Below are positions 10,621-23,499 of a DNA stretch of 64,000 bases, piece by piece; position 1 is the first letter of the stretch, and the number at the start of each line of letters is the position of its first letter. A program made the position numbers and the translations under genes. A model generated the notes under the pieces. That model did not search any database. It was not told where the DNA came from and worked only from the letters and a program-made list of their open reading frames with translations. The DNA lies in NCBI RefSeq assembly GCF_030463565.1, contig NC_134662.1, positions 6,735,001-6,799,000 on the forward strand. Direction: 5' to 3'. This DNA comes from Pelecanus crispus (lineage: Eukaryota; Chordata; Aves; Pelecaniformes; Pelecanidae).

Positions 10621-12454
10621 ACGCTCCCCGCAATCTGCGCACTCACCCTGAGCACGCAGCCGGTGATGCACGTGTCAGGATCGCTTCCTGTGTGTGCACC
10701 CATAAATGTACATTCAGAGTCCACCAGCACACTCCGACACCTCTGACAGGGACTTCTGCTAGTGTGCACCCCCCATCCCTGCTCTCCTTCCTTGTAGGTG
10801 CAGGGCTTGTGTCTGCATTGTCTCACAAGCCTAGCATGTGCTGTACACATGTACGCAGGCCAGCCATTCTTGGCAGTAAAAATAAAGTCCCTGAACTAGC
10901 AAATGCAGTTGACTTGGCAAGTAGCACTGTTCTGTAATACCAGACTTCCAAATATATTAGGCAGTCTTACAACAGCCTGCTGTTCCTCTTTCCCCTTTCA
11001 CTATGATGGAGGGTGTGTATCTGCGCTGTGTGCTCTAACAGTAACTTCCCAAGCTTGTTAATGCTGCCCCAGTGTTGTTAGTCATGGGGTAAGCATTAGC
11101 CGCAATGAGGCTCCAGAGGGTGTTAGTGCTGTGCCAGGAGACCTTCCATTCAGATCTCACAAACACCTGATCCTTGGCAGCAGAAAGTCGGCTTCGTTCA
11201 ACTGATTTTTGTAGAGCAACACTGATTTATCCCCGCTGACACAATGGTTTGCATTGCTGAAGGACATGAATGCTCAGGGAAACGTGTCTCAAACATTCTC
11301 AGTTTCCTCACACCCCTCACCTTCCAAAATCTTTCTCCTTTTTCCCCAGGAAGGTAATGCATCCTTGCTAACTCTCTGGATCAAACCGCTTTCAGGAGAT
11401 GCTTATCCACTATCTTTTATCTAATCTTCCAGACTAGAGCATGTGCCTGCAAGAATATAAGATGTGAATGGCTTCATGTAGCAAACTGGATTTACATGAC
11501 GGAAGAGAAAGATTCAAAGCGTCTGGTTCCTCTGCCTCTTAACTCGGTTTTACACCACATCAGAACATTTGATACAGGAGGTGTATCAGACTGAGAAGAA
11601 ATGTTATTTGGACTAAGCTCAAAGGCTTAAGCAAGAGGAGGCATGTTCAAAACTGCATATAAGACAGTGTAAGTTAGCAATGCAACCAGGAAGATACAAC
11701 TCCATGGAGGGCCGAAAAGTCTACAAATGAACAACTGCTTGCTAGAGCTAAGGTCTCTGTACGAGCATACGTAAGCAATCAGACATATTTGTGTCAGGGT
11801 GAATTATCTCTCACCGTGTTCAAATTATGTGTGTGAGCATGCATGCCTGCGAAAGTACAAGGGTATGTTTATGTGTAATGAACACACTTTTAATGAGGTG
11901 TCTGCAAAAGGCACAATCGAGTAGCGGCAGAGTACGTTCATGCCTCAGGGGAGAGCGTGGAAGTCTATCTCCCTGCCTTTATCTCTGCGTTGTATTAAAC
12001 CCCATGTGCATGTACTTGAACTTGTGACATTGAGACCATCACAACTATAATGAGGAGAAAGAGGTCATTCAGACAAACTTGCCTGTCCTTGGTTGAGTTT
12101 GTCTTGAGCAACAGACTCTCAGCTGCTGAAGCAGTTAAAAGAATATTGTAAAAATAAAGCCCATGCTAACTGAGTAAACAAGAAGCTTGAGAACTGGATC
12201 TGTCAAGGGCTACAGCAGCTTGTAAGCAGAGGTTAAAGGGAAAAATAATATAAATAAAAACAAGCTGAAGAGCAAACAAGAGCACTGGAGGCAATATTTT
12301 CATAAGCATTAAAAGTAGAACCTATGTTCTATTTTCAGAAGTGGTTTTAACACTTAGAAGTCAAAATCACATGACCTTTCAATAAAATCTGGGATTCTAT
12401 GTCCCTTAGATATTTTTGACGCTGTTTCTCACAATACGAGAAGTTGGTGCCCCA

Positions 12455-12810
12455 GTGAAATTACCAGCCAAGTTTAAAACAAACAAAAATAAGTGCTTTT
12501 TCACACAGCACATAATTAAATTTTGGAGCTCATTTGCCACAGGATATTGTGTAGACTGAAAGTATAAATAGGTTCAAAAGGTTTTAGACAAGTTTATGGA
12601 GGTTTGGTCTATCAGTGGCGATTAAACTTAATAGCCTGGATGCAATGTCCAGGCAGTCCTTGCAGATTGCTGGAAGCTACAAAACTACAGGTAGGAGAGG
12701 CGTTATTCTTTATATACCCTTGTACACTGTCCTAAGTATCTTCCTCTACTTACTACCAGGGCCAGTGCACTGGGATAAGGATGTGTCTGCTGTGGATCAG
12801 TCAGACCACG
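12455..12810 (+). mobile_element. CR1/L3-type LINE, 3' fragment
   Basis: The order 'ttcacacagcacataattaa', 'tttggagctcatttgccacagg', 'gttcaaaag.ttttagacaagttt' and 'tggaggtttggtctat' is the hallmark of the 3' part of CR1/L3 LINEs in amniotes, here on the plus strand and diverged. It is a 5'-truncated remnant and no reverse transcriptase region is present. Confidence 0.7.
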
Positions 12811-15800
12811 TTTATATTCCTAAAGATACCATGAATCACCAATTTAGGCTTTCAGAGGGATCTTAATAATCAATCATTTAGGAACCCTGATCCTTAGTGA
12901 TCCTCACCTCATTTATTCTGCTACAAATTAGATGCTGTTGCCCCTAGATCCTAACAGAATTACACCTCCGTGGAACTCACCTCATATGGTGAATTCCAAA
13001 CAGTTAATTTAGGGTCTTTTGACACTGGATTTGAGTCCCTCTGTGGAGAGATTCCAGAAGGTGGTGATGAAAACAAGGCTTTAATGTGCACAAGAGTACG
13101 TATTACAGCATAACAAGACAGTCCGATTCAGATCCCACCACACTGGTTAGAAGCAAATTCAGAAAACACAGTCATTGTGCTTCAGAGATTTTTTCAGGCA
13201 ATGCTGCTCCAGATGCCCATCCCAGGAGAAAAGTAGACTGCGTATGAGGAAAGGTGTAGAGGCAAATTCAGCTCTCACGTACAGTGGTGTCAGTATGGAG
13301 TATCTCCAACAAGCTGACAGATGCTTAACTAGTGCAGAATTAGGCTGGCAATTAGTGAGCACAGTGCTGATCAGAGAGGCTAAATCCTGAGAAACTCCAC
13401 CTATGTGGGTAGAATTACCATAAACTGCTACTAATTCTGAGCTGACTGGGACTACCAGAGGCGAATGGCAATGCTTGGTCATTGAATATCTAAACCAGAG
13501 AATACTGGCCCATTGATGTCTGTATGTCTTGTAGTACTTCACTTCTGGCAGTGGACAACGATGCTTCCAAAGAAACACGTGTCCTTTCCAACATACAAGA
13601 TCAAATGTCCAGTAATTGTTCTCTGTGTGTGTATGTATGAGTTCCTCTTATTGGGGTTCCTGGAGACCGTATTGGTCCAAACAACAACATGCCTGTTCTG
13701 CATTTATTCATGTCCCTTCTTCATTTCTCTTCCCCTTCTGCTCTCACCTGTATTTCTTCTCTTCTGCCCTTCTCTTCCCCTCTGTCCCTACCCTCCCTGC
13801 ACTCCACTCCAACTCAAGCACCCAAGCGTTTTTTTGGATGAAAATGATGAAAAATAAACCCCTTGTGAGGAGCTGCAGTGTGTGCTCTGCCAGAGAGCGG
13901 TCTTATTCATTAAGGTAATGGTCTTGTATGCATTTGGGCATGTTATCAGTAACACTCCAAAGGGAAATGGACTACTTAAACCTATTATATCACTGCTTTA
14001 TTCACCATGTGCTGCCATTTACCTCCTACATGACGCTGGGTTCTAATAGCACCAGTTCTGAGAAACCCTGCACATTAGCCACAAGCAGCTCATTAATCCA
14101 GTGTTTTCATTCTTGCAAAAAAATGGGCTCCAACCACATGAGAGCTCAGATGCCGAGCGCTCAGCCAAAAACAAAACAGCTTTGTTGTGCCAGCAGCTCT
14201 GAGGTAGCCCCAAACAGAACAGCACTTTCTGCTGATGGGGCACAGAGGGGTCCTTGGGCTTGGGGGACAAGGATGTGCATCGGGGAATGGGACAAAGCTG
14301 TCAGCCAGCAGCTGCTGCTGGGAGACTTGGAGAATCCGCTTCTTGGAGGCTCCAAGCCAGGCCAGTGTAGCCTTCCCTAGAATCAGGTCCTGGCTGTTGA
14401 TGCAGCTCCGTCCCAGGATATCAATTGTCCCAGACAGAAGAAAGAAAATGGAAGGCATCTCTTGAACTCCAGCATGGGGAGTCTGTGATCAGACCGGGGA
14501 TTGGCAGAATTAATTCCAAGCAGGTACGACGAGATCTTCCTCGAGAGCCCTTGAAGAAAATGAAAGGCCCCGTGTCCCAGCCCCAAGCCACAAATCTGTG
14601 AGCCTTTTTGCTTTTTTGCAAACACACAATGGTTGTGGCATAGAAAAGCAGTCACATCTGCTTCATCAAAGAGAAGAGCCCTGCTAAGGGCCCAGGCTTT
14701 CCCTGCCTAGTCCCCTGCTTGCACCCTGCTGAGGAGGCAAGCTGCTCCATCTCCTGGCTGACTGGGCTCCCTCCCCAAGCCCCTCTTTATCTCAGGGCAG
14801 AGCTGGAGAACGGTGCAGGTGTCTCCAAACATGATTATTTCTGCTGAAATCTCCAAGGCTAAAAAACAAACCCTCCTAACCAGAAGATGCACAGCTCGTG
14901 GATAGGAGCTCACATAAAAACAACTGCTCATCCATGTGGGAATAATAGAACATCTGTGTCCACAAACTAGGCACGGACCAGAAACAAGAGGCAACACTTG
15001 TTCATGAGTGGGACTTCAGGAATCTGGGATCTGTTCTTCTGGGACCTCTTGGTCACTTTTTCCTGCCTTATTTATCGAAATAGCGGCTGCTCCCTGGCTG
15101 CAGATCCCTGCTTTCCTACAGATCAAAGAGAAATATAAAAGCAAGAGGATCTGGCCAGGGTCACTGGTGGAAACAGGAGCAGAATCCAGGAGCTACTGCA
15201 GTATTTAACAACCCCACTCTGAGCCCTGCCTTCTATTTCAGTAATTCTAGTTCAACTACAAGCTCAGTCACAGCTCTGCTGTCACGGCCATCGTCAAACC
15301 TTCAGCTCTCCTTTTCAATCTTATGCAAAGCTGTTGCAGAGGCAGTGAGAACTAGAGATGCAAATGTTGGTCTTTATGACCTACAGCATCTTGTTAACAC
15401 CTGTGCTCCCCCCAAGCCAAAGAGATCCCTTTCCCAGCTGGAAAGGCAGCTGGAGATGCTGCTACACACAGAGGAAGGGGAGCTGGATGCAGGATTCAGC
15501 TCTGGAGATACTGTGGGGCAGAATTAACCACAAGGGACAGTCATCAAACGATGGACCTTCTCTGATTCAAGATCCCAGCTGCTGCTTCTGGCCATTGAGC
15601 AAACCTCCAACCCCTACCTGCCTACCAGGTGTGCACAGCTCTGTCCCACTCCCAAAGCCCTCCCAAAGTCACTGGGGTGCATGTGTTGCTTTATTTGAGA
15701 TGGCTTAGTGAAAATCTAAGCAGAGAAATAGGGCTTAGAGGCGGGCAGTCAAATTCATTTCGGCTCTTGGGTGAGGACATGAATGAAATGGGAGGCGAGT

Positions 15801-16184
15801 GGTAGAGGGCTGCTACTGGTGGAAGAATTCCAGGATGGCTGGGCTACGAGGTCTGCTCAGGAGAGCCTACAGCCAGACAGTTTAAACTGCCCAGGGAGAC
15901 CAAGGCTGATAAGATACCTGCTGCCAAAAGGAAATGTGATTACAGGCCTGATCCTGTGCGCTGCTGCTTCAATGTGTCTATGCAGAATGGCTCGCATTGA
16001 GTGCAAAGCTGAGAGGCACTTACAGAGGCATTTAGTCTAACACAAAACATTCTCTTGGGGCACAAGGGGGATGGAGCAAGGCTGGGCAGACTCCTCTCCA
16101 TTGAGCTCAGCTTCATTGAAATCAATACGTTATTATGGCAGCGACTCCAGCCCTTACTATTCTACCTCTAAACAGTATCATGTT

Positions 16185-16390
16185 TGTGTTGAACAAGGAA
16201 GACTTAGGCTAGACATTAGGGAAAATTCTTTGCAGTGATAGGGACAATTAGGTCCTGGAACAGAGCACTGGGAAGGGGATACAATTTCCAGTGCACAAGG
16301 TTTTTAAAAAGAAATTCAGACAAAATTCTTCCAGAAGGGATGTGAGGCAGGGAGGGAGCCTTAGGGCAGCAGGATGGGTCTTCTGCTCAA
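16185..16390 (+). mobile_element. CR1-type LINE, 3' fragment
   Basis: The phrases 'acttaggctagacattaggg', 'ttaggtcctggaacag', 'ggtttttaaaaagaaattcagacaaa' and 'ccagaagggatg' follow the 3' end of CR1 elements in order on the plus strand. The copy is old and truncated, with an unclear right edge. Confidence 0.7.
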
Positions 16391-18734
16391 ACCTATTTCT
16401 GGTCTCGTGAAACAGAGTTAGAGCAGGTTTTAGAGAGCTGTATGATCTCCCCAGAGCTCTTTGAGCAATATGGGTGACAGGCCCTAGCTTCAGGCTGTCT
16501 CTCTGCCCCTCTTTCCTACCTCTCTTCTCCAGTCCTTAGCTGAAGCTTACCTGCTGATATGTAAAACAAAGCTGCAAATCCCCTCTCCGCCACCTCTTGC
16601 GTATCTCTGCCTCTCACTGCCCCACCTGAGGCCTGTTTTCTCTTTTGATGCTTCTAATGAAACTAAGTGGCTGCAACCAGAAAGTTTCCACTTTCTGCCT
16701 CTGGGCTGATTACTGCGGAGCTGACACAGGCAGCATCCTGCGCCGGAGCCTCTATGGATGGGAACCCTCAGGGGAGGGGATAAAGTGATGCTCCGTGCCC
16801 TCTGCTCACCAAGCACCATTAGAGCACTGACTGCCTAGCCTGGCAACCTAAGAGAGCAGGACCTCACCAGCCTGACTTCTGGGGACAAGGTCTCTGGAAA
16901 ACATGCGCTAGTGCACGGATGCGTGATATCCTCTGCAGTCCTTGATACTGGGCTTCAGAAAGGATTAAGTAAAGTTCTTTTACCAGCCATGCTGCAGCAA
17001 ACTTGGCTGGTGCTGCTAAAGGGGAGCTGGTCTCACTTGCTATTTTTGTGTGTACTTAATACTGTCTAGAGACACTTCTCCACATCCCTGGTGCGTGGAC
17101 TGTTTATGCCCTGAGCGGGGACAGAAGGAGCAGCTCTAAGGCACTGGTCCACCCCTGCGACCCCTTCTGCCTAGCCAGCCTCATCTTTGAAAGCTGGTGA
17201 GGGAAGAGTCCAGCACGAGGGCCAGTTCAGGCCCTGGCTTTCCTGCTGACAAGGATTTCTACTAGAGATTTCCAAGCATTAAGGCTGAACTTTTCCAGAG
17301 CAGACACTAACTTTCTGCCTGGCCAGAAACACTGAGGCTGAGTAAGCTGAGCTCACTAGGATTTCCATATGACCAAGACACCCTGAAAATCGCACTTAGT
17401 TGGGTCTTGGAAGGCAGGCTGCTGGCTTGTTATTCCCCCTCCCTCAACTCAGGAACCGTGAACGCACACTCAGAACATGGCTCCAGGTAAGGTCAGTGCC
17501 AAAAACCTCCGCCAAACACACCGTGTGTTTCTCAGCAGTCCAGGCACTAACCAGTTCATCACGGACAAGGCTCACATGCCTGTTGCTCCTCGCACCTCTC
17601 CTGCAGGCCGCCCCTTGAGAAACTTTACTCCGGATTTCTCCTTCCTCCCACATGCTTTCTTCCTGCACGTGAATCAAGGGCTTCCCAAACAACATCCTGA
17701 CCACTTGCAACTACAGCCCTGTTCTCGGGCTGGACTCTGACTTAGACCAGGGCTGGCTGATGCCACACTGCCTGGGCCTCTCAGAGATGGCTCTTGGGTT
17801 ACGCTCCTCCACCTTTGAGTTCCTGGCCGCTCCTGGAAATCCAGGCCTGTAACAGCAGGGCTTGGTTACCCTATGTATCACCTTGCTGACACGAGGGGAA
17901 AGTTAACCAGATTCTGCTCAGCGCTGCAGAGACCAACTGCTCCAGTGTTGCCTGCCAGATGGGGCCCAAGCGGGAGACCATCTGTTCCTGAGCGAGGCCC
18001 TAAATTTCTCCCTGCGAGATCCTGGGCTGAAGATATCCAACTGAGTTCAATGGGCGCAGAGACACCAGGGAACAGCCATGACCTTGACTGCTGCTTCAGT
18101 TCTTGGCATCTTGCAGAGCTGAGCCAGGGCTCGGACCTTGATTCCGTGGGCTGTTGGATGTCTGCAGCATTTCTATTCCCTACATTAATTTTTTTTTTCC
18201 CTCTCTCCACATCTCCACCCTCTTTTCCTCTCTGCAGTCCTTCCCACATGTGTGCAATGCTTTGGCACAGTATGCGTTCCCTGTTGCAGGACTGGGCAGA
18301 GGCTATGTAGTTCCCCTGCAGCCCTCAGCTGCCGCTGACTCTACCCTCTACCCACCCTGCTCTCCTTGTCCAAAAAAAGCAAAACTGCCCTGTGCAAAGG
18401 CCATTTGCCTGATAGCTGGCTGTTGACAGTTCATCTGGCTCCTCCAGCACATTCTGGTGACACTGGAGGGGGTTAAAAAGAGGCACACTGGGGAGGTTGC
18501 AGAAGTGCTGTTAGAGCTCAGGGAAGGAGCTGGCATCTCCAAGGGAGAGGGAGAGAAGGGGATGACATCCAGGGAAGGCTGGAGAAGGAAAGAGCAATCT
18601 GCTGATAGTCAGCATGTCTGAGAAGCTGGGAACATATTGCATTAAACCGATAATAACACCTTGAACAGCAGGGTGGTAGTTTCCATCTGGCCTCATGATG
18701 AGCTTGGTCTCTCTCATTTCTTCCCCCCTGCAGC

Positions 18735-18800
18735 CAGGGAATTGAGGCATAGCACTGGCCACGGGTCACCCAGCAAGGCTGCGGCAGAGCAAGGATGAAG
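18735..18800 (-). mobile_element. MIR-like SINE core
   Basis: 'aattgaggcatagc' followed by 'ggtcacccagcaaggctgcggcagagcaagga' matches the reverse complement of the MIR core. It is a fragment of about 65 bases and diverged. Confidence 0.55.
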
Positions 18801-19160
18801 CAGAAGAGCCTTACAGTGAGAGCAGGGTGCTGAGAAGAAGCAGCGCAGCCTCTTGACTCCCCTTTCGCCCCAACTAGATCCTCCTTAGGCTTGGGAGGTG
18901 GGAAGGCACTAGAGCTCTTCGCTTAATTAGTAGCAACAGCTGAAGCACTCGAGAAACAAAAGCCACTCTCTCTCTCTGCCCCACTTTTACTTGGGAGCCA
19001 GGGGTGGGGAGCAAATTGCTTGGAAGCCAGAAAGCGCCCTGGATCTTGTCACCATGGCTGCACAGACACAGCCTCCTGTTATCTCCAGAGGAACAAAACC
19101 CTCCTCCCACCCTCTCCCGTCTCAGCTGGAGCTGATAAAAGAAGAAGACATAAACAAAAC

Positions 19161-19186
19161 AAATAATAATAATAATAAAAAAAAAA
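19161..19186. repeat. AAT microsatellite with A tail
   Basis: About five AAT units followed by a run of roughly ten A. This is simple sequence. Confidence 0.85.
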
Positions 19187-19844
19187 TACCCCAACCCTAA
19201 TCAGCAAATAAATATCCAGGGAATAAACCAGCCTTCTGCAAAACATATTTGTTTCTGCAGTGGTTTTTGGGTTGCTGGAGAGCTGAAGGACTCAAATGAG
19301 CATTTCAGGTTATAGAGTCCATCTCACTAATACTGGGATTTACAAAACCGCAATGCAGGACCATCCCAGATCACGCCATTTGCTTGAGAATAACGATCTC
19401 TAGCTATATATACCTAATTGTATAGTTCTGACTTATTTATGTCTATGGATGTGTGTACTATTAACGTGATTACATGTAATTTTTATGTCTTCTTGTTTGG
19501 AATCCACAGGGATCGCATCTGTAAGTTTTCTCTAAGAGCCGGAGCCTTGCCTCTTCTGTCTCCGTATTGCACCATGTGCAAGGAGAGGCTCCAGAGGTGC
19601 AAGTGAGCAGAGTAAAGTAGCAGAACAAATCGGATAATGCAGATTTCTGTGCTACCACAGTTAAACTGCTTTTGGTATCTGGGCACCTCCAGTCTTCCCT
19701 GCAGTGTGGATAGGGGCTTTAGAAAGTAAACCAAAATGAAAAACAAAATGGGACTTCGTTGTTGTGTTGTTTTAGTTGTGTTCTCACAAGTAAAAGGGTA
19801 AAAATATGCCAAATAGCACAGCAGTAAAGCAGTGAAAACTAGCC

Positions 19845-21185
19845 ACCATGTATTTGTATTTTGAGAGAAATTAGGGCTATTATGGTTGCTCCAGACGGGC
19901 TTCCTACATAAACCGGGTAGATAATTTCACTTGGTGCTTCATGCATCAAAGCTCTGACCATCTGGCTGAACATGAACGTACCTTTCAGCAACATTCTCAT
20001 TTTGGCTTGATGCCTCCAGGGCCACCTCCCTACAACAGGCACTATTTCAGTGCTTAATTACACTTACTGATAAAAAAGGACAACTTATTTTTAGTGTATA
20101 TCCTTCCAGTATCAGCTTCTGGCCACTGAATATTCTGTTGTCTGTATGTGCACGTAGGAAGTGGTACGTTTAAATCAACCTGTGCACCGCACAGGCCATT
20201 GCGGGTCGGACAACGGCCCGCAGAATCACTCTAAGTTGTCTTGGGTTTTAAAAGAAGTCATTCATATGTGAGCAAACAAGAGAATAAGAATAACTGATAA
20301 TTCAAAGTTTAACCTAGTTTTCTCCTTTTGGCACTGGATGGCACACTCAGTTCTTTGGCTCACCCACTTTTTTACTATCAGTAGTAGAAATTACAATGCT
20401 TGTAATTCTAGCAAGAAAATTATGACCTTGTGATACAGTAAACATTTTGCTTAAATGATAAATATTGTCTTTGCTTACAACTTTTTCTTGCAACTGCCAC
20501 AGAATATCAGGTTGTCCTTTGATTCAAAAAGGCTGAAGAATGCCATATTAAATTGTTGATTATGTCTTTCAACTTTTCCACACCCGTATTTTCTCCCATC
20601 AGTAGTTCTTTGGCCAACTGTAGCAAAGTGATAGCTGTAGAAGTCCAGTCTGGGTCACAAAAGACCATTCAGTGAGAGACTTTTCTGCCTGGGAGACTTA
20701 TGGGGGTGAACTCCCATTTTTATACTTACCTGACCTTCCTTTGCATATGGACTTACCTGGATAAACTCATAGACCATGACAACAGCTTGTTCAGCCTGGC
20801 CTGAAAAGATCAGGCTCTTATTGATAGCTCTGAGCACACTGTTATTGCTAAAGAAAGCATGCTGCTCTCATGTTCTCCCATTGCCAGATAAACACGAACA
20901 TCTGCATAACTATTGTAGTAACAGCAACGCTAATATTAATGATACGGGGGTGAGAACTGGGACAAGTGTCCAGTGCTTATATTCTCCCAGGCAACTGTCT
21001 CCAGGACCTCTCTCTGAAGGCAGTCAGATGCTCAGATGTCATTGAGAACCTGGGCTAAGAGATCGTTTTGAAGGAGTTCCTGATTTTGACCAAAACCCAC
21101 CAATCGATAAAGAACTGACTGTAGGATTTCATAGCACATCAGGTGTTCAGGCTGGGTGTGGACTTTTGACAAACTTGTGAGGGGA
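19845..21185 (-). pseudogene. unidentified coding-like relic, minus strand
   Basis: Translated on the minus strand, several separate patches read like real protein: LMCYEILQSVLYRLVGFG (near 21.1 kb), INKSLIFSGQAEQAVVMVYE (near 20.8 kb), AKELLMGENTGVEKLKDIIN (near 20.6 kb), DNIYHLSKMFTVSQGHNFLA (near 20.4 kb) and QMVRALMHEAPSEIIYPVYV (near 19.9 kb). They are in order but not in one open frame, so if this was a gene it is broken in several places. The leucine-rich helical look would fit a HEAT/ARM-type solenoid. I do not recognise the family. A worn host gene copy or an old mobile-element gene are both possible, and chance is not excluded. Confidence 0.35.
20179..20222. other. two adjacent perfect hairpins
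   Basis: CCTGTGC-ACC-GCACAGG (20179-20195) is a perfect 7-bp stem with a 3-base loop. Four bases on, TGCGGGTCG-GACAA-CGGCCCGCA (20200-20222) is a 9-bp stem with one G-T wobble and a 5-base loop. They interrupt the coding-like relic and may belong to a small DNA transposon remnant. Confidence 0.6.
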
Positions 21186-23499
21186 AAGAAATGGCAAACC
21201 CTGGTCAACGCTGGGGATTGCAACCCAGGTCTCTGGGGCTTCATCAGACCTATCACACCCGACTTGCTGTGTGCTCCAGAGGAACTACTGCCCCTTTGCA
21301 ATTTTTTTTTTTTTTTGTTCTGAGGGCAAGAGCAGTATCTCTGGGCCGGAGGTACAAGAAGTACGTCCCTTAGTACAAAGGCCCCAGAGGGTCTCTGCCC
21401 CCCTTTCCTCCTGCGTGATCGACAGGGCTTGCGCTAGTGCGCAGGGAGGATGTTATGGGTCAACTTAATGGTCACCCCTTTGCTTCATAACCAGTTATGA
21501 TTAAAGACCAATTTCCTAGGATGCACGGCTGTGTTCTCGCACCCCTTGGTGTGGCAGAACTAGCTGATAATTTTGTTTCTGCAGAGACAATATTTGACCT
21601 CTCTGTCCCCTGCTGACCATGTGCCCCCCTTTTATGTATTAGCACCACATGCTGGTTGGAGTGTCTGCCCCTCTGCTATCACCCACATACACACACCCCT
21701 CATCTCCCAGCACCCACCAACTCCTAGCATCTGTGCCACTTGCTTGGCCTCTTTTCCTTTATGCTGCTCCCCTCCACAGTCGTGTGACTGCTATTGTGTG
21801 GTCCCTGCCACACAAAAGCTAGCCTGACCTAATTTAAATCAGTGCTATTGAAGCCATTCTTGTTTTATCTCCCAGCACAAGGGCTGTGCTCCCCATTTCA
21901 GAGGTAGCAGAAATGAATGGCTAATTGGGGGGGTATTGTGCAAGGCTGCGTTGTCTCCCAGCCCTGATTGTCAGCTCTCCTGCTCCGCAGTGCTCTGAGC
22001 TCCCCTCTCTTGTAACAGCCATGCAGGCTGTTTAGGGAGTGGAGGGAGGAAAAGGGGAGAATGGGACTCCACAGCCATCACCGCGTGTTAGGCAAACAAA
22101 GCGGAGCATGGCCGCCTTCAGCGCACTGGTGAAAAGCCTGGCTGGGGGAGGGTTCCCTTGTTCAGAAAGGGCAGATGCTGCTGATAATGGTAGAGAATAT
22201 CCATCCTTCACCTCCAAATAAGCCCCCTGCTTTCTTTTTCCTGGGTATTTATGTGACAGTCCTTCCTAGCGCTCCGGAGACTGCCCTTGGGGAGGCGGGG
22301 GTGAAGCAGAGGGGCTCTTGCGCAGGAGCAGTGCGGCGGGCTGGTAAGTCTTGGGAGCAGAGGAAGTGGGATAGGTCAGGGGCTGGAGGGGAGAGTGAAA
22401 TGCTGCCAGTCTCTTTGTCCTGCAGGGCAAAGTTTGAGCAGTCACTGACAATGGTTCTTTGTAAGAAAAGAAAGAACATCCCCGGGAGCTGTTCCAGCAA
22501 CTGGCAACCAGCACGAAGAGGGAGCTTTGTCTGGGCCCTCAAAGCCAGAGATGCCCATGCAAGGAGGATCTGGAGCCCACGACCCACCTACACAGTACGT
22601 CTCAAGGCTACCAGAGTCCACTGCTGCCTTAACGAAGGACCAGCGCAACATTAGTTAAGATAACACCAGCAGCACAATGTCTTTCATCTAATTTCTGCCT
22701 CTGCCTCCCACAGGTACCTTCCAAGAGCTTCCTCCCTGGGGCTGTCTGATCTGCAGCTCTCCTTTCTCCACCGATCACCAGACTGAAAGAGGTCTGTGGA
22801 AGAAAGCAAAACCCAAAGCATTTGAATCTTTCCATTGATGGTCTTGGGTCACTTACAGATCCACTTCCTTCTGCTCTAGGGACAGGACTTTGCCCCCAGC
22901 TATCGATTAGGTTTGCCCCCAGCACACTCAGCTGATGCACAGTGCAAAGGTTGCTACCAGAGTCCTCTCCTGCAGGCTCTGCCAGCTGCAGGCAAAGAAA
23001 GTGCAACAGCGGGGCATTTAGCAGCAACGTGAAACAGAGTCCCAAGGCTTCAGGTTTGTCATGGACTTTTAACGTAACGTTCTACTCCTTATCGCAGGTC
23101 AGATCAGAATAAAGTACTGGCAAGTCCTGGAGTTCAAAGACATGTGGAGACCTCATCTCCCTTTTGGCCCCAAATCAAGAGATGAGCTACAAAATTATAA
23201 ATTAAAAGTAAGTTTTATTAAAAGCAAGTTTTACTAAAAGTGAGGTTCTTTTCACTTTCATCTGGGTTTATGATTCATTTCTCCCCTCTAAGCCTTTCTC
23301 TGCAGCCAGCAGAGCATGAAACACGTCAACAAACAAAACAGGAAAAATAATTCTCACATTACCACCTGATTGCAAGGGCTGAGGTTTTACCAAAAAAAGA
23401 ACGATTGCCATGGGTGTATGAGTCGGTAACACTGCATCACGATAAAAGAGGAACCAGCATATTCCTAGAACCATCCGGGATCATCAGCAGGGACTTTAC

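Larger units (their letters stand above)
7294..23480. other. long spacer without a confident gene
   Basis: I see no intact coding gene here. The stretch holds a CA-rich zone (about 9990-10620), CR1/L3 LINE ends at about 12.5 and 16.2 kb, a MIR-like SINE near 18.75 kb, a short AAT repeat, and coding-like patches on the minus strand, clearest between 19.8 and 21.2 kb. The rest is unremarkable. Confidence 0.6.

Noticed and set aside
21195-21260. B-box-like GGTTGCAATCC on the minus strand suggesting a tRNA-derived SINE
   Set aside because: No matching A box, tRNA fold, tail or second copy could be seen.
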